DNA of 47,542 nt, from NCBI GenBank assembly GCA_002839995.1, contig PGZC01000012.1, forward strand, positions 1 through 47,542, read 5' to 3'. The stretch comes from Gammaproteobacteria bacterium HGW-Gammaproteobacteria-4 (GTDB lineage: Bacteria; Pseudomonadota; Gammaproteobacteria; Xanthomonadales; Xanthomonadaceae). The translations under genes and the position numbers were made by a program. Below, piece after piece: positions 16,711 through 25,542 of the stretch. Within the stretch, counting starts at the first letter, position 1. Each line of letters begins with the position of its first letter. Under the pieces are notes generated by a model. That model was not told the origin of the DNA and did no database searches. It saw nothing but the letters and a program-made list of their open reading frames with translations.

Positions 16711-16962
16711 TTACTCGACCAGAAAAATAATCAAGCCGACCTGCCCGCTCAGTTTGGCCTTGATCGCCTCGCGATTGGCCTTGAGAACCTCCTTCGACGG
16801 CAGGCGACGAACGCTCGGCACCTGTGCCGGATCGACATCCACGCCGAGCGTATGCAGCACCAGCGCCGGGTTGCCCAGAAACTGCTCGCGGAACTGGTCA
16901 TCGCTCGACAACTTGTCGAGCAGCGTATCGACAACTTCCGGTGTAAAACAGGTATTCGACAT
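16711..16962 (-). CDS. Putative RiPP precursor, NHLP-related leader
   Basis: An 83-residue peptide. The N-terminal part resembles nitrile-hydratase-like leader peptides: VDTLLDKLSSDDQFREQFLG, NPALVLHTLGVDV, then a linker VPSVRRLPSKEVLKANREAI, ending in the hydrophobic SGQVGLIIFLVE. A strong ribosome-binding site (AGGGGAGA) precedes the ATG at 16962. It sits between a RiPP-associated cyclase and a SagB-like dehydrogenase, which supports a modified-peptide role. The only Cys is residue 5, outside any plausible core, and the C-terminal tail offers few residues for azole or thioether chemistry, so the modification is not predictable. It is convergent with the cyclase and divergent from the dehydrogenase. 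Confidence 0.78.
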   Translation of the reverse strand: MSNTCFTPEVVDTLLDKLSSDDQFREQFLGNPALVLHTLGVDVDPAQVPSVRRLPSKEVLKANREAIKAKLSGQVGLIIFLVE

Positions 16963-17141
16963 CTGATCTCCCCTCTTCGTTGATAATTGCGTCTCCCCCG
17001 TCCGTGTCCTGGCATTGCGCCGCGCACGGATGTCGCCGACGATGCACGGGCATGCCTGTCCGTGTCACTGTCGCCGGATGGATGGTACCGACATTGGCGT
17101 GTGCGGCATAGCCGTCCACGCCTTCACCGCGAGAGCCCTTG

Positions 17142-18299
17142 ATGCAACTTCGCCGCTGCGCCGTTTTGCTGATCGAACCGCGGGAACATCTCGAATTCGA
17201 CCTGCGCGTGCTGTTCCAGGGCGATGCCGCGTTTGCGACCTGCATCGCCTGGGTCGCGCTGGCGCCGCATGTCGATGACGAGGTCGAATTGACTGTTGAT
17301 GATCTGCCGATCCTGGCGCGTATCGGCGAGACGCTTTGGCTGGATCGCGAGACACTGCCCGCCACGTTCGACCCAGCGCGCGTCGATGCCCTGCTCGATG
17401 CCGGCATCCTGATCGGCGATCAACCGACGCATGCCGCGCACCGCAAGCGCGATGAGCGCGTGCGCGACGCGCACTGGCGAGGGCTGTCGGCGGTGGCGCA
17501 CGCTTTCAGCCGTTGGCAGGGGCAACGCGCGGACATCGACCCGGGCACCGACGGGTTCGCCAATGTCCGCGAGATGGTCGAGGCGTTGGGTGCGCCGCCG
17601 TCCGAGACGATTTCGCGCGCGCCGGCATCGGCACACATCGCATTGCCGATGCCGCGCCGCAGCGGTATCGACGCGGCGCTGTTCTCGCGCTACACCGGGC
17701 GCAACTACGATCTTGCCGCAACGCTGCCGATCGCCACCGCCGCGCGGCTGCTGCAACGCACGTTCGGTGCGCAGGCGCAGCGCGAGCTCGGCCCGGGCGC
17801 GATCGCACTGAAAAAGACCAGCCCGTCCGGCGGCAGCCTGCACCCGATCGAAGCCTACGTGCTGGCGCAGCGCGTCGAGGGTGTTGGACCCGGCCTTTAT
17901 CATTACCAGCCGCTGGCGCACACGCTCGAACCGATGCAGGCGCTCGACACGGCAGCGGCGAGCGCGCTGGCGTTGCGTTTCGTCGCCGGCCAACACTGGT
18001 TCGCCGATGCGCCGATGCTCGTGGTGCTGGCCGCGCGCGTGCGGCGCAATTTCTGGAAATACCGCAACCACCCGAAAGCCTACCGCGCCATCGTGCTCGA
18101 TGCCGGGCACCTGTCGCAGACGTTCTATCTGCTCGCCGCCGAGGCCGGGCTGCCGGCGTTCATCACCGCAGCCGTCAACGAGGTCGATATCGAACAGGCG
18201 CTTGGCCTCGACCCGATCGATGACGCGGTGATCGCAGTGCTGGGCTGCGGCAGGGCCGCCAACGAATCCACCACCGTCGAGTTTCGCGGCGACGCGTGA
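17142..18299 (+). CDS. SagB-related nitroreductase-fold peptide maturation dehydrogenase
   Basis: A 385-residue protein. The C-terminal ~200 residues are an FMN-dependent nitroreductase/SagB fold: FSRYTGRNYDL, the phosphate/flavin loop KKTSPSGGSLHPIEAYVL, GLYHYQPLAHTLEPM, then KYRNHPKAYRAIVLDAGHLS and GLPAFITAAVNEVDIEQALG. The N-terminal ~170 residues are specific to this subgroup and may bind the leader peptide. SagB enzymes oxidise azolines to azoles in thiazole/oxazole peptides, but no YcaO cyclodehydratase lies nearby, so the chemistry here must differ or use distant partners. The ATG at 17142 follows GAGAG. It is divergent from the precursor and convergent with the ccm operon; a palindromic element follows at 18381. 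Confidence 0.85.
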   Translation: MQLRRCAVLLIEPREHLEFDLRVLFQGDAAFATCIAWVALAPHVDDEVELTVDDLPILARIGETLWLDRETLPATFDPARVDALLDAGILIGDQPTHAAHRKRDERVRDAHWRGLSAVAHAFSRWQGQRADIDPGTDGFANVREMVEALGAPPSETISRAPASAHIALPMPRRSGIDAALFSRYTGRNYDLAATLPIATAARLLQRTFGAQAQRELGPGAIALKKTSPSGGSLHPIEAYVLAQRVEGVGPGLYHYQPLAHTLEPMQALDTAAASALALRFVAGQHWFADAPMLVVLAARVRRNFWKYRNHPKAYRAIVLDAGHLSQTFYLLAAEAGLPAFITAAVNEVDIEQALGLDPIDDAVIAVLGCGRAANESTTVEFRGDA

Positions 18300-18380
18300 G
18301 TGCGTTACCGGAACGTCGCGGCATCCTCGCCGCGCTTCCAAGTCGTGTGCATGACGCGCTGCGACGTCTCACAACAGTTC

Positions 18381-18482
18381 GTAGCCCGGGTTGAGGCCAC
18401 AGGCCGAAACCCGGGACGGCGTGGTGGGCGTTGTTGCACCTGTAATCCCGGGTTTCGCGCTGCGCGCTATAACCCGGGCTAC
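18381..18482. repeat. Bipartite GTAGCCCGGGTT palindromic element
   Basis: GTAGCCCGGGTT at 18381-18392 and AACCCGGGCTAC at 18471-18482 form the outer inverted repeat; internal AACCCGGG (18409 on) and CCCGGGTTTCGCG (18457 on) form inner arms. It is a third repeat family, placed between convergent genes where it may also end transcripts. Confidence 0.8.
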
Positions 18483-18504
18483 TCGTGCCAGCTGGCGGCC
18501 CCAA

Positions 18505-19725
18505 TCACTCGCGCACGCGATCGATGCGCAGGGTGAATGGCTCGCTCGCCGCGCTCGCCGTGGTATGCGGCGTGGCTTCGAAATCGCCGGGCGCGGGGTC
18601 GGCGGTGCCGGTGTGCGAGACGCGGGCGCTGACCACCACGTCGCTGGCGGTGGACAGGCGGAACTGAGGCGCCATGGCGTCGGCGTCGCTGAGTTCGAGC
18701 TCGAGCGGCAGTTCAGCCGGGTTGAGCCGGCGCGCCGCAAGCGGGATGCGCGGGCCGGTGCTGGCACGTGCGGAAACGAACAACACGTCGCCCGGTTGCA
18801 GGCGTGCTTTCAACGCCGGGTCGATTTCGACGCGCACGCGCAGACGCGGGCCGTTGGTGTTCGCAGCCGGCGCGGGTTCGGCCGCAGGTGCTTGCGACAC
18901 CGTCGCTGGGGCGGCGGCGGCCGCCTCCGGTGCGGTGGCCGGCATGCCGGCGCGCTCGCGTGCGTCGGCGATCTGTTTCAGCAAGCCGTCGCGGCCCTCG
19001 GCATCCGCCGGCAGCGAATCGAGCACGGGCTGCCAGTGCGCTACCGCATCGGCGAACACGCCGGCCTGATACGCGGCCATGCCCTTGAGCCAGTGCGCCT
19101 GCGGGTCGCCGGGCACCGCCTTGAGCACGCGATCGACCAATTGTTCCACCTCGTTCGAGACGCGCTGCTCGGGATCGAGCAGCACCAGCAGACCAGCACG
19201 CTCGATCAGGATGTCCGGGTCGTCGGGCCAGCGTGTGGCAGCGGTGGCCAATGCGGCCAGCGCTGCATCGTATTTCTGCATCACCTTGTAGGCGCGCGTC
19301 AGCAGCAGCCAGCCGGCGAGGTCATCGGGCTGTTGCGCCAGGCGTTCGGCCAGGCCGCGGGTTGCGTCTTCCATCGCCTGATTGCCGGCACCCGGAGCAC
19401 CCGAATGCGGCGGCGCCGCGGCAACTACCGGGTCAAGGCCATCGGGCTCGCCGATGCTCATGTACAACACCACCAGCAGCAGCGGCACGCTGAATGCAAT
19501 CGCCAGAATCCAGCCGCGCGGCGCGGCGCGCGGCGGCGCGGCGGCGGCCGGCAGGGCGGCCAGTTTGGCTCGGTATTCCGCCTCGGACAACACGCCGCCG
19601 GCATATGCCTGCTGCAACAGGGCGCGTTGCCTTGCCGCCGGGTCGCCACCTGCACGCAGCGGCAGCAACAACAGGGCCAACGCCACCACTACCATCACGA
19701 TTGCCAACGCAACGAACATCGCCAT
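18505..19725 (-). CDS. ccmI: Cytochrome c maturation protein CcmI (TPR heme-lyase subunit)
   Basis: A 406-residue protein, last of the ccm operon. Two N-terminal membrane helices (FVALAIVMVVVALALLLLPL and GWILAIAFSVPLLLVVLYMS) flank a loop beginning GDPAARQRALLQQAY. A periplasmic TPR region follows (MEDATRGLAERLAQQPDDLA, GWLLLTRAYKVM, YDAALAALATAATRWPDDPD), then a C-terminal domain. CcmI chaperones apocytochrome c to the CcmF/H heme ligation complex. The ATG at 19725 shares one base with the ccmH stop (TGATG). A proline/alanine-rich linker near residues 250-290 is low complexity. Confidence 0.9.
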   Translation of the reverse strand: MAMFVALAIVMVVVALALLLLPLRAGGDPAARQRALLQQAYAGGVLSEAEYRAKLAALPAAAAPPRAAPRGWILAIAFSVPLLLVVLYMSIGEPDGLDPVVAAAPPHSGAPGAGNQAMEDATRGLAERLAQQPDDLAGWLLLTRAYKVMQKYDAALAALATAATRWPDDPDILIERAGLLVLLDPEQRVSNEVEQLVDRVLKAVPGDPQAHWLKGMAAYQAGVFADAVAHWQPVLDSLPADAEGRDGLLKQIADARERAGMPATAPEAAAAAPATVSQAPAAEPAPAANTNGPRLRVRVEIDPALKARLQPGDVLFVSARASTGPRIPLAARRLNPAELPLELELSDADAMAPQFRLSTASDVVVSARVSHTGTADPAPGDFEATPHTTASAASEPFTLRIDRVRE

Positions 19726-20165
19726 CACCACGCATCCTCCGGTTCCGGCTTGCTTGCCGTATTGGCCTTGGCGCGGCGACGCACGATCGCCGCTACCGTT
19801 ATTGCGCCGGCCAGCAAAATCAGCGCCGGCGTAAACCACAACCACCAGGTACGGTCATTCAGCGGCGGCTTGTACAGCACGAAGTCGGTATAGCGCTCGA
19901 CCAGAAACACCTTGATCTCCTCATCGCTGCGCCCTTCGCGCATCAGGTCGAACACCTCGCGGCGCAGATCCTTGGCGATGGGCGCGCTGGAATCGGCCAG
20001 CGACTGGTTCTGGCACATCACGCAGCGCAATTCAGCGGTCAGCTGGCGAAAGCGCGCTTCTTCAGCGGCATCGCGGAACGGCATCGGATCGACCGCGGCC
20101 GCTGCGCCGGCGAACAGCAACACGGCGACGCCGAGGCTGCGCAGGCACCACTTGGGTACGTTCAT
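19725..20165 (-). CDS. ccmH: Cytochrome c maturation protein CcmH/CcmL
   Basis: A 146-residue protein with signal peptide (KWCLRSLGVAVLLFAGAAAA), the redox motif LRCVMCQNQSLADS and a C-terminal membrane helix (LWFTPALILLAGAITVAAIV). It reduces or holds the apocytochrome CXXCH thiols in the periplasm before heme attachment. It is the short single-domain form, with the TPR part encoded separately as CcmI. The ATG at 20165 overlaps the ccmG stop (ATGA), which shows that the longer upstream frame is not used. Confidence 0.93.
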   Translation of the reverse strand: MNVPKWCLRSLGVAVLLFAGAAAAVDPMPFRDAAEEARFRQLTAELRCVMCQNQSLADSSAPIAKDLRREVFDLMREGRSDEEIKVFLVERYTDFVLYKPPLNDRTWWLWFTPALILLAGAITVAAIVRRRAKANTASKPEPEDAW

Positions 20166-20722
20166 TGGCTGGCTCCGTTCAACGCATCCAGACGCGCAAG
20201 AATCTCGCGATCGATCACCTTGGCGTTCAACGGGCCAATGTGCTTGAACACCACCATCCCCGCGGCATCGACCACGAACGTTTCCGGCGCGCCGTAAATG
20301 CCCCACTCGATGGCGCTGCGGCCTTCGACATCGGCCACGATCACGGTATACGGATCGCCGAACTGGCCGAGCCAGCGCAGCGCATCGGCCGGCTCGTCCT
20401 TGTAATTGAAACCGACCACGCGGATCTTTCCGGTCGCCGCCAGATCGGTGATTGCCGCGTGCTCGGTGCGGCATTCCGGGCACCAGCTGCCCCAGACGTT
20501 GAGCACGTACGGCGTGCCGGCGAAATCGGCGTTGCTGATCACGGTCTCGGGATGATGCAGGCCGGGCAGCGAAAAGATCGGCGCCTTCTTGCCGATCAGC
20601 GGCGAGGGGATGTCGCTGGGATTGCGCCCGAGCTTCTCATCCTGCTTGCGCATCCATATCCCGGCGAGCAGCAGCACCGCCAGCGCCACGAACACGAGCA
20701 AAGGCAGTATGCGCTTGAACAT
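20162..20722 (-). CDS. ccmG: Thiol:disulfide interchange protein CcmG/DsbE
   Basis: A 186-residue membrane-anchored thioredoxin-like protein. An N-terminal helix (ILPLLVFVALAVLLLAGIWM) is followed by the active site WGSWCPECR and the cis-Pro region YGAPETFVVD. It passes reductant from DsbD/CcdA to CcmH or apocytochrome c. The ATG at 20722 overlaps the ccmF stop by one base (TGATG); its own stop overlaps ccmH. Confidence 0.95.
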   Translation of the reverse strand: MFKRILPLLVFVALAVLLLAGIWMRKQDEKLGRNPSDIPSPLIGKKAPIFSLPGLHHPETVISNADFAGTPYVLNVWGSWCPECRTEHAAITDLAATGKIRVVGFNYKDEPADALRWLGQFGDPYTVIVADVEGRSAIEWGIYGAPETFVVDAAGMVVFKHIGPLNAKVIDREILARLDALNGASQ

Positions 20723-22665
20723 CAGGCCTCCTGCACGGCAGGTTGGAGGGTCTGACGCCGGAACCGTCGATCGCCGGCAGTGACGAAGCCGCCAGCCATC
20801 ATCAGCAACGCACCCAGCCAGATCCAGCGAATGAACGGTTTGATGTACAGGCGCACGGCCCAACTGTCGTCGTCGCCCAGCGATTCGCCGAGCGCAACGT
20901 AAATGTCGCGAACCAGGCCCGGCGCGATCGCGGTTTCGGTCATCACCTGGCCGCCGGCAGCATAGTTGCGCTTCTCCGGGTGCAACGAGGCGATCAGGCG
21001 CTCGCCTTCGTACACGTTCACTTCGCCGCGCGCGGCATCGTAGTTCGGGCCGCGCACCTGGCTAACGCCATTGAAGGTGAACCGGTAGCCGACGGCCTCC
21101 ACTGTTTGTCCGGGCACCATCGCCACGTCCTTTTCGATGCCAAGGCTCTCGACCAGCAACACCCCGGTCACGAACACGCCCAGACCGACGTGGGCGAGAC
21201 TCATGCCCAGCATCTCGGCGGTGAAACGCCGGCCTTTCGGCGCCGCGCGCAGCCGCATCCAGACGAAAGCACCGATTCCGGCAAACACCCAGGCCGCACC
21301 GGCCACACCGAAATAGCTCTTGAGCGTAAAGCGCTCGCCCAGCAGCGCCGCAACCGCCAGTGCCAGCACCACCGCGCTGAGACCGATCCGCAGCACCGGC
21401 ACGAACCGGCCCAGATGCTCACTGCCCCAGCGCGCAAACGGGCCAAACGGCATCAGCACGGCGACCGGCACCATCAGCAGCATGAACTGAAAGCCGAAAT
21501 AGGGCGGACCCACCGAAATCTTGCCGAGGTTCAGCGCCTCGAACACCAGCGGCGCCAGCGTCCCGATCAACACCATCGCGGCGGCGGCGGTAAACATCAG
21601 GTTGTTGATCAACAGCAGGGTTTCGCGCGATACCGGTGCCGAGGTTTTTTCGCGCGCGATGCGCGGCGCGCGAATGGCGTACAGCAGCAGCGAGCCACCA
21701 ACCACGATCAACAGGAAAGTGAGGATGAATATGCCGCGCCCGGGATCGGACGCGAACGCATGCACCGAAGTCAGCACCCCCGAGCGCACCAGGAAGGTGC
21801 CGAGCAACGACAGCGAGAAGGCGGCGATCGCCAGCAACAGCGTCCAGCCGACGAAACCGCCGCGCTTTTCGGTGACCGCCTGCGAGTGGATCAACGCCGT
21901 GCCGACCAGCCACGGCATGAACGAGGCGTTCTCCACCGCGTCCCAGAACCACCAGCCGCCCCAGCCCAGTTCGTAGTACGCCCACCAGCTGCCGAGCGCG
22001 ATGCCGACGGTGAGGAAGCCCCAGGCGACGTTGGTCCACGGCCGCGCCCAGCGCACCCAGCGCTCGTCGAGACGGCCATCGATCAACGCCGCGATGGCGA
22101 ACGCAAATGCCACCGCAAAGCCGACGTAGCCGGTGTACAGCATCGGCGGATGCACGATCAGGCCGGGGTCCTGCAACAACGGATTGAGATCGTTGCCATC
22201 CGGCCATGCCGGCAGCACCCGGTCGAAGGGGTTGGAGGTGAGCGCGGTAAACAGCAGAAAACCGACACTGACCAGGCCCAGCACCGCCAGCACCCGCGCC
22301 ACCACCGGCTGCGGCAAGGCGTGGCTGAGCCGCGCAACCGCGCCGGTCCAGATGCCGAGAATCAGCACCCACAGCAGCAGCGAACCTTCGTGCCCGCCCC
22401 ACACCGCCGAGAAGCGGTACGCCATCGGCAGCAGCGAGTTCGAGTTGCGCGCCACGTACAGCACCGAAAAATCCTGCACCACGAACAAGGTGGTGAGCAG
22501 GGCAAACGCGACCGCCAGGAACAGCAATTGGCCGTAGGCGGCGGGCCGCGCCAGTGCCATCAGCGCCGCGTCGTTGCGGGCGGCACCCAGCATCGGCAGC
22601 ACGGCCTGCACCAGCGCCATCAGCAGCGCCAGGATGAGGGCGATCTGGCCCAGTTCAGCAATCAT
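20722..22665 (-). CDS. ccmF: Heme lyase CcmF
   Basis: A 647-residue polytopic inner-membrane protein with many hydrophobic helices, the tryptophan-rich WWD heme-handling motif GWGGWWFWDAVENASFMPWL, and conserved histidines in IVHPPMLYTGYVG and ALIHSQAVTEKRGG. With CcmH and CcmI it ligates heme from holo-CcmE to apocytochrome c on the periplasmic side. Length is normal for the family. A 36-nt gap separates it from ccmE and a 1-nt overlap joins it to ccmG. Confidence 0.96.
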   Translation of the reverse strand: MIAELGQIALILALLMALVQAVLPMLGAARNDAALMALARPAAYGQLLFLAVAFALLTTLFVVQDFSVLYVARNSNSLLPMAYRFSAVWGGHEGSLLLWVLILGIWTGAVARLSHALPQPVVARVLAVLGLVSVGFLLFTALTSNPFDRVLPAWPDGNDLNPLLQDPGLIVHPPMLYTGYVGFAVAFAFAIAALIDGRLDERWVRWARPWTNVAWGFLTVGIALGSWWAYYELGWGGWWFWDAVENASFMPWLVGTALIHSQAVTEKRGGFVGWTLLLAIAAFSLSLLGTFLVRSGVLTSVHAFASDPGRGIFILTFLLIVVGGSLLLYAIRAPRIAREKTSAPVSRETLLLINNLMFTAAAAMVLIGTLAPLVFEALNLGKISVGPPYFGFQFMLLMVPVAVLMPFGPFARWGSEHLGRFVPVLRIGLSAVVLALAVAALLGERFTLKSYFGVAGAAWVFAGIGAFVWMRLRAAPKGRRFTAEMLGMSLAHVGLGVFVTGVLLVESLGIEKDVAMVPGQTVEAVGYRFTFNGVSQVRGPNYDAARGEVNVYEGERLIASLHPEKRNYAAGGQVMTETAIAPGLVRDIYVALGESLGDDDSWAVRLYIKPFIRWIWLGALLMMAGGFVTAGDRRFRRQTLQPAVQEA

Positions 22666-22701
22666 GTCCGACTCCGCAGTGGCGACCGATCGGGAGAGTT
22701 G

Positions 22702-23226
22702 TCACTGCATACCCCCGCCGCTGTTCTCGGGCGCGCGGACCGGCGCTTCCGGCTGCACGGGTTCGGATGCCGCCTCGCCAGCCGCCGACTCCTGCTGGTG
22801 CTTTGCCTGCGACGCGGCGATCGCGTCGGCAACTTCCTTGGGCATGTAGGTTTCATCGTGCTTGGCCAGCACTTCTTCGGCGACGAACACGCCATCGTTC
22901 AGACGACCACGCGCCAGCACGCTCTGCCCCTCGCGGAACAGGTCGGGCAGGATGCCGGAATAGAACACCGGGTAGTCGGCAACCCGATCGGTCACCGCAA
23001 AGCGCACTTCCAGCGTGCCCGGCGTGCGCACCACACTGCCCTCGCGGACCACGCCGCCGAGCCGGAATGCGGCATCCTGCGGCACCTCGCCGCGCACCGC
23101 CTCGCTTGGCGTGTGCAGGTAGCTCAGGTTTTCCTGCAAGGCCAGGGTGATCAGGGTGCCGGCGACAGCGGCAGCCAGCAGCAGAAACAACGCCAGCCAC
23201 AGGCGACGTTTGCGGGTCGGGTTCAT
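22702..23226 (-). CDS. ccmE: Heme chaperone CcmE
   Basis: A 174-residue heme chaperone with one N-terminal membrane anchor (LWLALFLLLAAAVAGTLITL) and a periplasmic OB-fold domain. The covalent heme-binding His lies in EVLAKHDETYMP, the conserved CcmE motif. The C-terminal tail is extended and Ala/Glu/Pro-rich (EAASEPVQPEAPVRAPENSG), a variable region in the family. The ATG at 23226 overlaps the ccmD stop (ATGA). Confidence 0.95.
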   Translation of the reverse strand: MNPTRKRRLWLALFLLLAAAVAGTLITLALQENLSYLHTPSEAVRGEVPQDAAFRLGGVVREGSVVRTPGTLEVRFAVTDRVADYPVFYSGILPDLFREGQSVLARGRLNDGVFVAEEVLAKHDETYMPKEVADAIAASQAKHQQESAAGEAASEPVQPEAPVRAPENSGGGMQ

Positions 23227-23393
23227 GGTGATTTCCTTGCCGCTTCGCGGCGGATTTTCAAAGCCAATGTACGCAACAGCCGGCGGCGGCGCAGCCACGG
23301 CGACAGCAGATCCCAGAGCATCACCACCACGAACAACCCGTACGAACTCCAAACGTACAGGCCGTGGCCGCCCATATCGAACCATGCACTCAT
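23223..23393 (-). CDS. ccmD: Heme exporter protein CcmD
   Basis: A 56-residue single-helix protein, MSAWFDMGGHGLYVWSSYGL followed by FVVVMLWDLLSPWL and a basic tail RRRRLLRTLALKIRRE. The size, topology and position between ccmC and ccmE match CcmD, which stabilises release of holo-CcmE from CcmABC. The start overlaps the ccmC stop (ATGA, 23390-23393) and the stop overlaps ccmE. Confidence 0.93.
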   Translation of the reverse strand: MSAWFDMGGHGLYVWSSYGLFVVVMLWDLLSPWLRRRRLLRTLALKIRREAARKSP

Positions 23394-24139
23394 CGTGGTG
23401 CTCCCAGTTGCCGGCGTACCCAATCCTTGCCCAGCTCCAGATCGGTCAGCGCGGTGCGCGTGCGCGCCAGCAGCGAGCCGATGAACCAGAGTTTGGTGCC
23501 GAGTGCGGTGAACAGCAGCGGCGCGAGCATCGAGGCATCGATGGTCGAGGGGCCGATCAGGCGGATGGTGGCGCCCTGATGCAGGGTGTTCCACCAGTTC
23601 ACCGAGAAATGCACGATCGGCACATTGACGATACCGACCAGCGCCAGAAACGCGGCCGCGCGCGCCGCGTTGCGGCGGTCATCGATGGCGCCATAAAGCC
23701 CCATCACGCCCAGATACAGGAACAGCAACACCAGCTCCGAGGTGAGGCGCGCGTCCCAGGTCCACCACGTGCCCCAGGTCGGCTTGCCCCAGACCGCGCC
23801 GGTCACCAGCGTAATCAGGGTGAACGCGGCACCGACCGGCGCGCAATTCATCGCCAGCAATTCGCTGAGCTTGATCCGCCACACCAGCGCAATGAACGCA
23901 TTGACCGCCATCACGCCGTAAATGAACAGGCTCATCCAGGCCGCCGGCACATGGATGAACAGGATGCGAAAACTGTTGCCCTGCTGGTAGTCGGCCGGCA
24001 CCTGATACAGCGCCAGCCACATGCCCCAGAGCATCAGCACGCCGCCCAGGCCATAGCCCCAAGGCGCGTAACGGCGGGCAAAGCCGTCGAAATAGGGCGG
24101 CGAGCCCAGTTGGTGAAACCAGCGCACGATCGGGTTCAC
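23390..24139 (-). CDS. ccmC: Heme exporter protein CcmC
   Basis: A 249-residue six-helix protein with the WWD motif GKPTWGTWWTWDARLTSELV and conserved histidines in FIHVPAAWMS and NWWNTLHQGATIR. It transfers heme to CcmE. The start is a GTG at 24139 with GGGAG 5 nt upstream, 25 nt after ccmB. It overlaps ccmD by 4 nt. Confidence 0.96.
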   Translation of the reverse strand: MNPIVRWFHQLGSPPYFDGFARRYAPWGYGLGGVLMLWGMWLALYQVPADYQQGNSFRILFIHVPAAWMSLFIYGVMAVNAFIALVWRIKLSELLAMNCAPVGAAFTLITLVTGAVWGKPTWGTWWTWDARLTSELVLLFLYLGVMGLYGAIDDRRNAARAAAFLALVGIVNVPIVHFSVNWWNTLHQGATIRLIGPSTIDASMLAPLLFTALGTKLWFIGSLLARTRTALTDLELGKDWVRRQLGAPR

Positions 24140-24164
24140 AGGTACTCCCGGCTAATGATCACGT

Positions 24165-24848
24165 TCATGACAGCGCAATCCGTATTGCGGCGGCCGCGGC
24201 CAGCGGCGCCAGCACCAGCGCCAGCGCCAGCGCCGCGCCCAGCACCAGCAGCGCACCCACGTAGGGCAAGCCCTGCGACGCAGCCATCACGCTACCGGCG
24301 CCGAAGATCAGCACCGGCACATACAGCGGCAGCGCCAGCAGGGCAAGCAGCATACCAGAGCGTTTCATGCCCACCGTCAACGCCACCACCACCGCACCGA
24401 TCAGGCTCAGCAACGGCGTGCCGAGCAGCAGGCTGAGCAGCAGCACACGGTACAGATTGCCGTCGAGTTGCAGCATCGCCGCAAACAACGGCGTGGCGAT
24501 CAGCACCGGCAACGCGGTGGTCAGCCAGTGCACCAGCACCTTGCCGAAAATCAGCAAGCCCAGCGGCTGCGGGCTGAGCAGGAGTTGCTCCAGACTGCCG
24601 TCTTCCAGATCGCTGCGAAACAGCGCATCGAGCGACAACATGCCGGCCAGCACCACGGCAACCCAGATCACGCCGGAGGCGATGCGCGCCAGCAATTGCG
24701 GCTCGCTGCCCAGCGCCAGCGGAAACAGGGTGATGGTGAGCACCGCGAACATCGCCGGTTGCAGGGCATCGCCGCGCCGCCGCCAGACCAGCAGCAGATC
24801 GCGGCGCAGCAGCGCCATCAACGCGGTACGGGCAGTGGCCTCAGCCAT
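24165..24848 (-). CDS. ccmB: Heme exporter protein CcmB (ABC permease)
   Basis: A 227-residue six-helix permease; [20 protein letters not shown] and [20 protein letters not shown] are family signatures. With CcmA it drives ATP-dependent release of holo-CcmE from CcmC/D. It overlaps the 3' end of ccmA by 8 nt. Confidence 0.95.
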   Translation of the reverse strand: MAEATARTALMALLRRDLLLVWRRRGDALQPAMFAVLTITLFPLALGSEPQLLARIASGVIWVAVVLAGMLSLDALFRSDLEDGSLEQLLLSPQPLGLLIFGKVLVHWLTTALPVLIATPLFAAMLQLDGNLYRVLLLSLLLGTPLLSLIGAVVVALTVGMKRSGMLLALLALPLYVPVLIFGAGSVMAASQGLPYVGALLVLGAALALALVLAPLAAAAAIRIALS

Positions 24849-25473
24849 GGCTCAGCTCCAGCAAACGGGTGCGCACCGCCGGGGTTGCGTAGGCGCCATG
24901 GCTGGTGATCAACGCGGCGCCACCGGCATGCACATGGCGTTCGATCATCCGGTTGACCAGGGCAATGCCTTGCAGATCGAGGTTGGCATAAGGCTCGTCC
25001 ATCAACCACAGCGGCGCCGGCACCAGCAGCAGGCGCGCCAGCGCCAGACGCTTTTTCTGCCCGGCGGACATGTTGCGCGCGAAGGTATCCTCGAACCCGG
25101 CCAGGCCGACCTGTTCCAGTGCTTCGCTGCGGCTGATGCCCTCACGCTGGCCGTACAGGCCCAACGCGAAACGCAGGTTCTCGTCGGCGCTCAACTCGCC
25201 CTTGTGCCCGAGCAGGTGACCAAGCAGCGCCGTGTGCTGGGCGATGGCCTCGCGTTCGGCTGGCTTGGCATTGATGTGCACCGCGCCGCTGCTGGCGCCG
25301 AGCAGCCCGGCCAGCACCCGCAGCAAGGTGGTTTTGCCGCTGCCGTTGCCGCCCTGCACCAGCAGCGCCTCGCCAGCGGCGACATGGAAATCGAGCGGGC
25401 CGAACACCGGCTCATCGTTGCGCGCAAAGACCAGTTGGTGGGCTTCCAGCAGTGGCGGTGTGATCGACATCAT
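24841..25473 (-). CDS. ccmA: Heme exporter ATP-binding protein CcmA
   Basis: A ~210-residue ABC ATPase: Walker [10 protein letters not shown], signature [15 protein letters not shown], Walker [14 protein letters not shown], switch His in LITSHGAY. It is the first gene of the ccmABCDEFGHI operon, which is complete and in canonical order. Starts at 25473 or 25470 (adjacent ATGs) fit the family N-terminus best; no strong ribosome-binding site is visible. Confidence 0.95.
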   Translation of the reverse strand: MMSITPPLLEAHQLVFARNDEPVFGPLDFHVAAGEALLVQGGNGSGKTTLLRVLAGLLGASSGAVHINAKPAEREAIAQHTALLGHLLGHKGELSADENLRFALGLYGQREGISRSEALEQVGLAGFEDTFARNMSAGQKKRLALARLLLVPAPLWLMDEPYANLDLQGIALVNRMIERHVHAGGAALITSHGAYATPAVRTRLLELSHG

Positions 25474-25542
25474 GGTTCGCATGCTAACCGCAGCCAGAGG
25501 CGCCAATCACGACTTGAATCAATTTCAGCGCCAATTGCCGCG

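Noticed and set aside
18391-19893. 500-codon plus-strand frame
   Set aside because: Antisense to ccmI; no recognisable domain.
20743-23484. 913-codon open frame on the plus strand
   Set aside because: Antisense to ccmF and ccmE; His/Gln/Arg-rich low-information translation.
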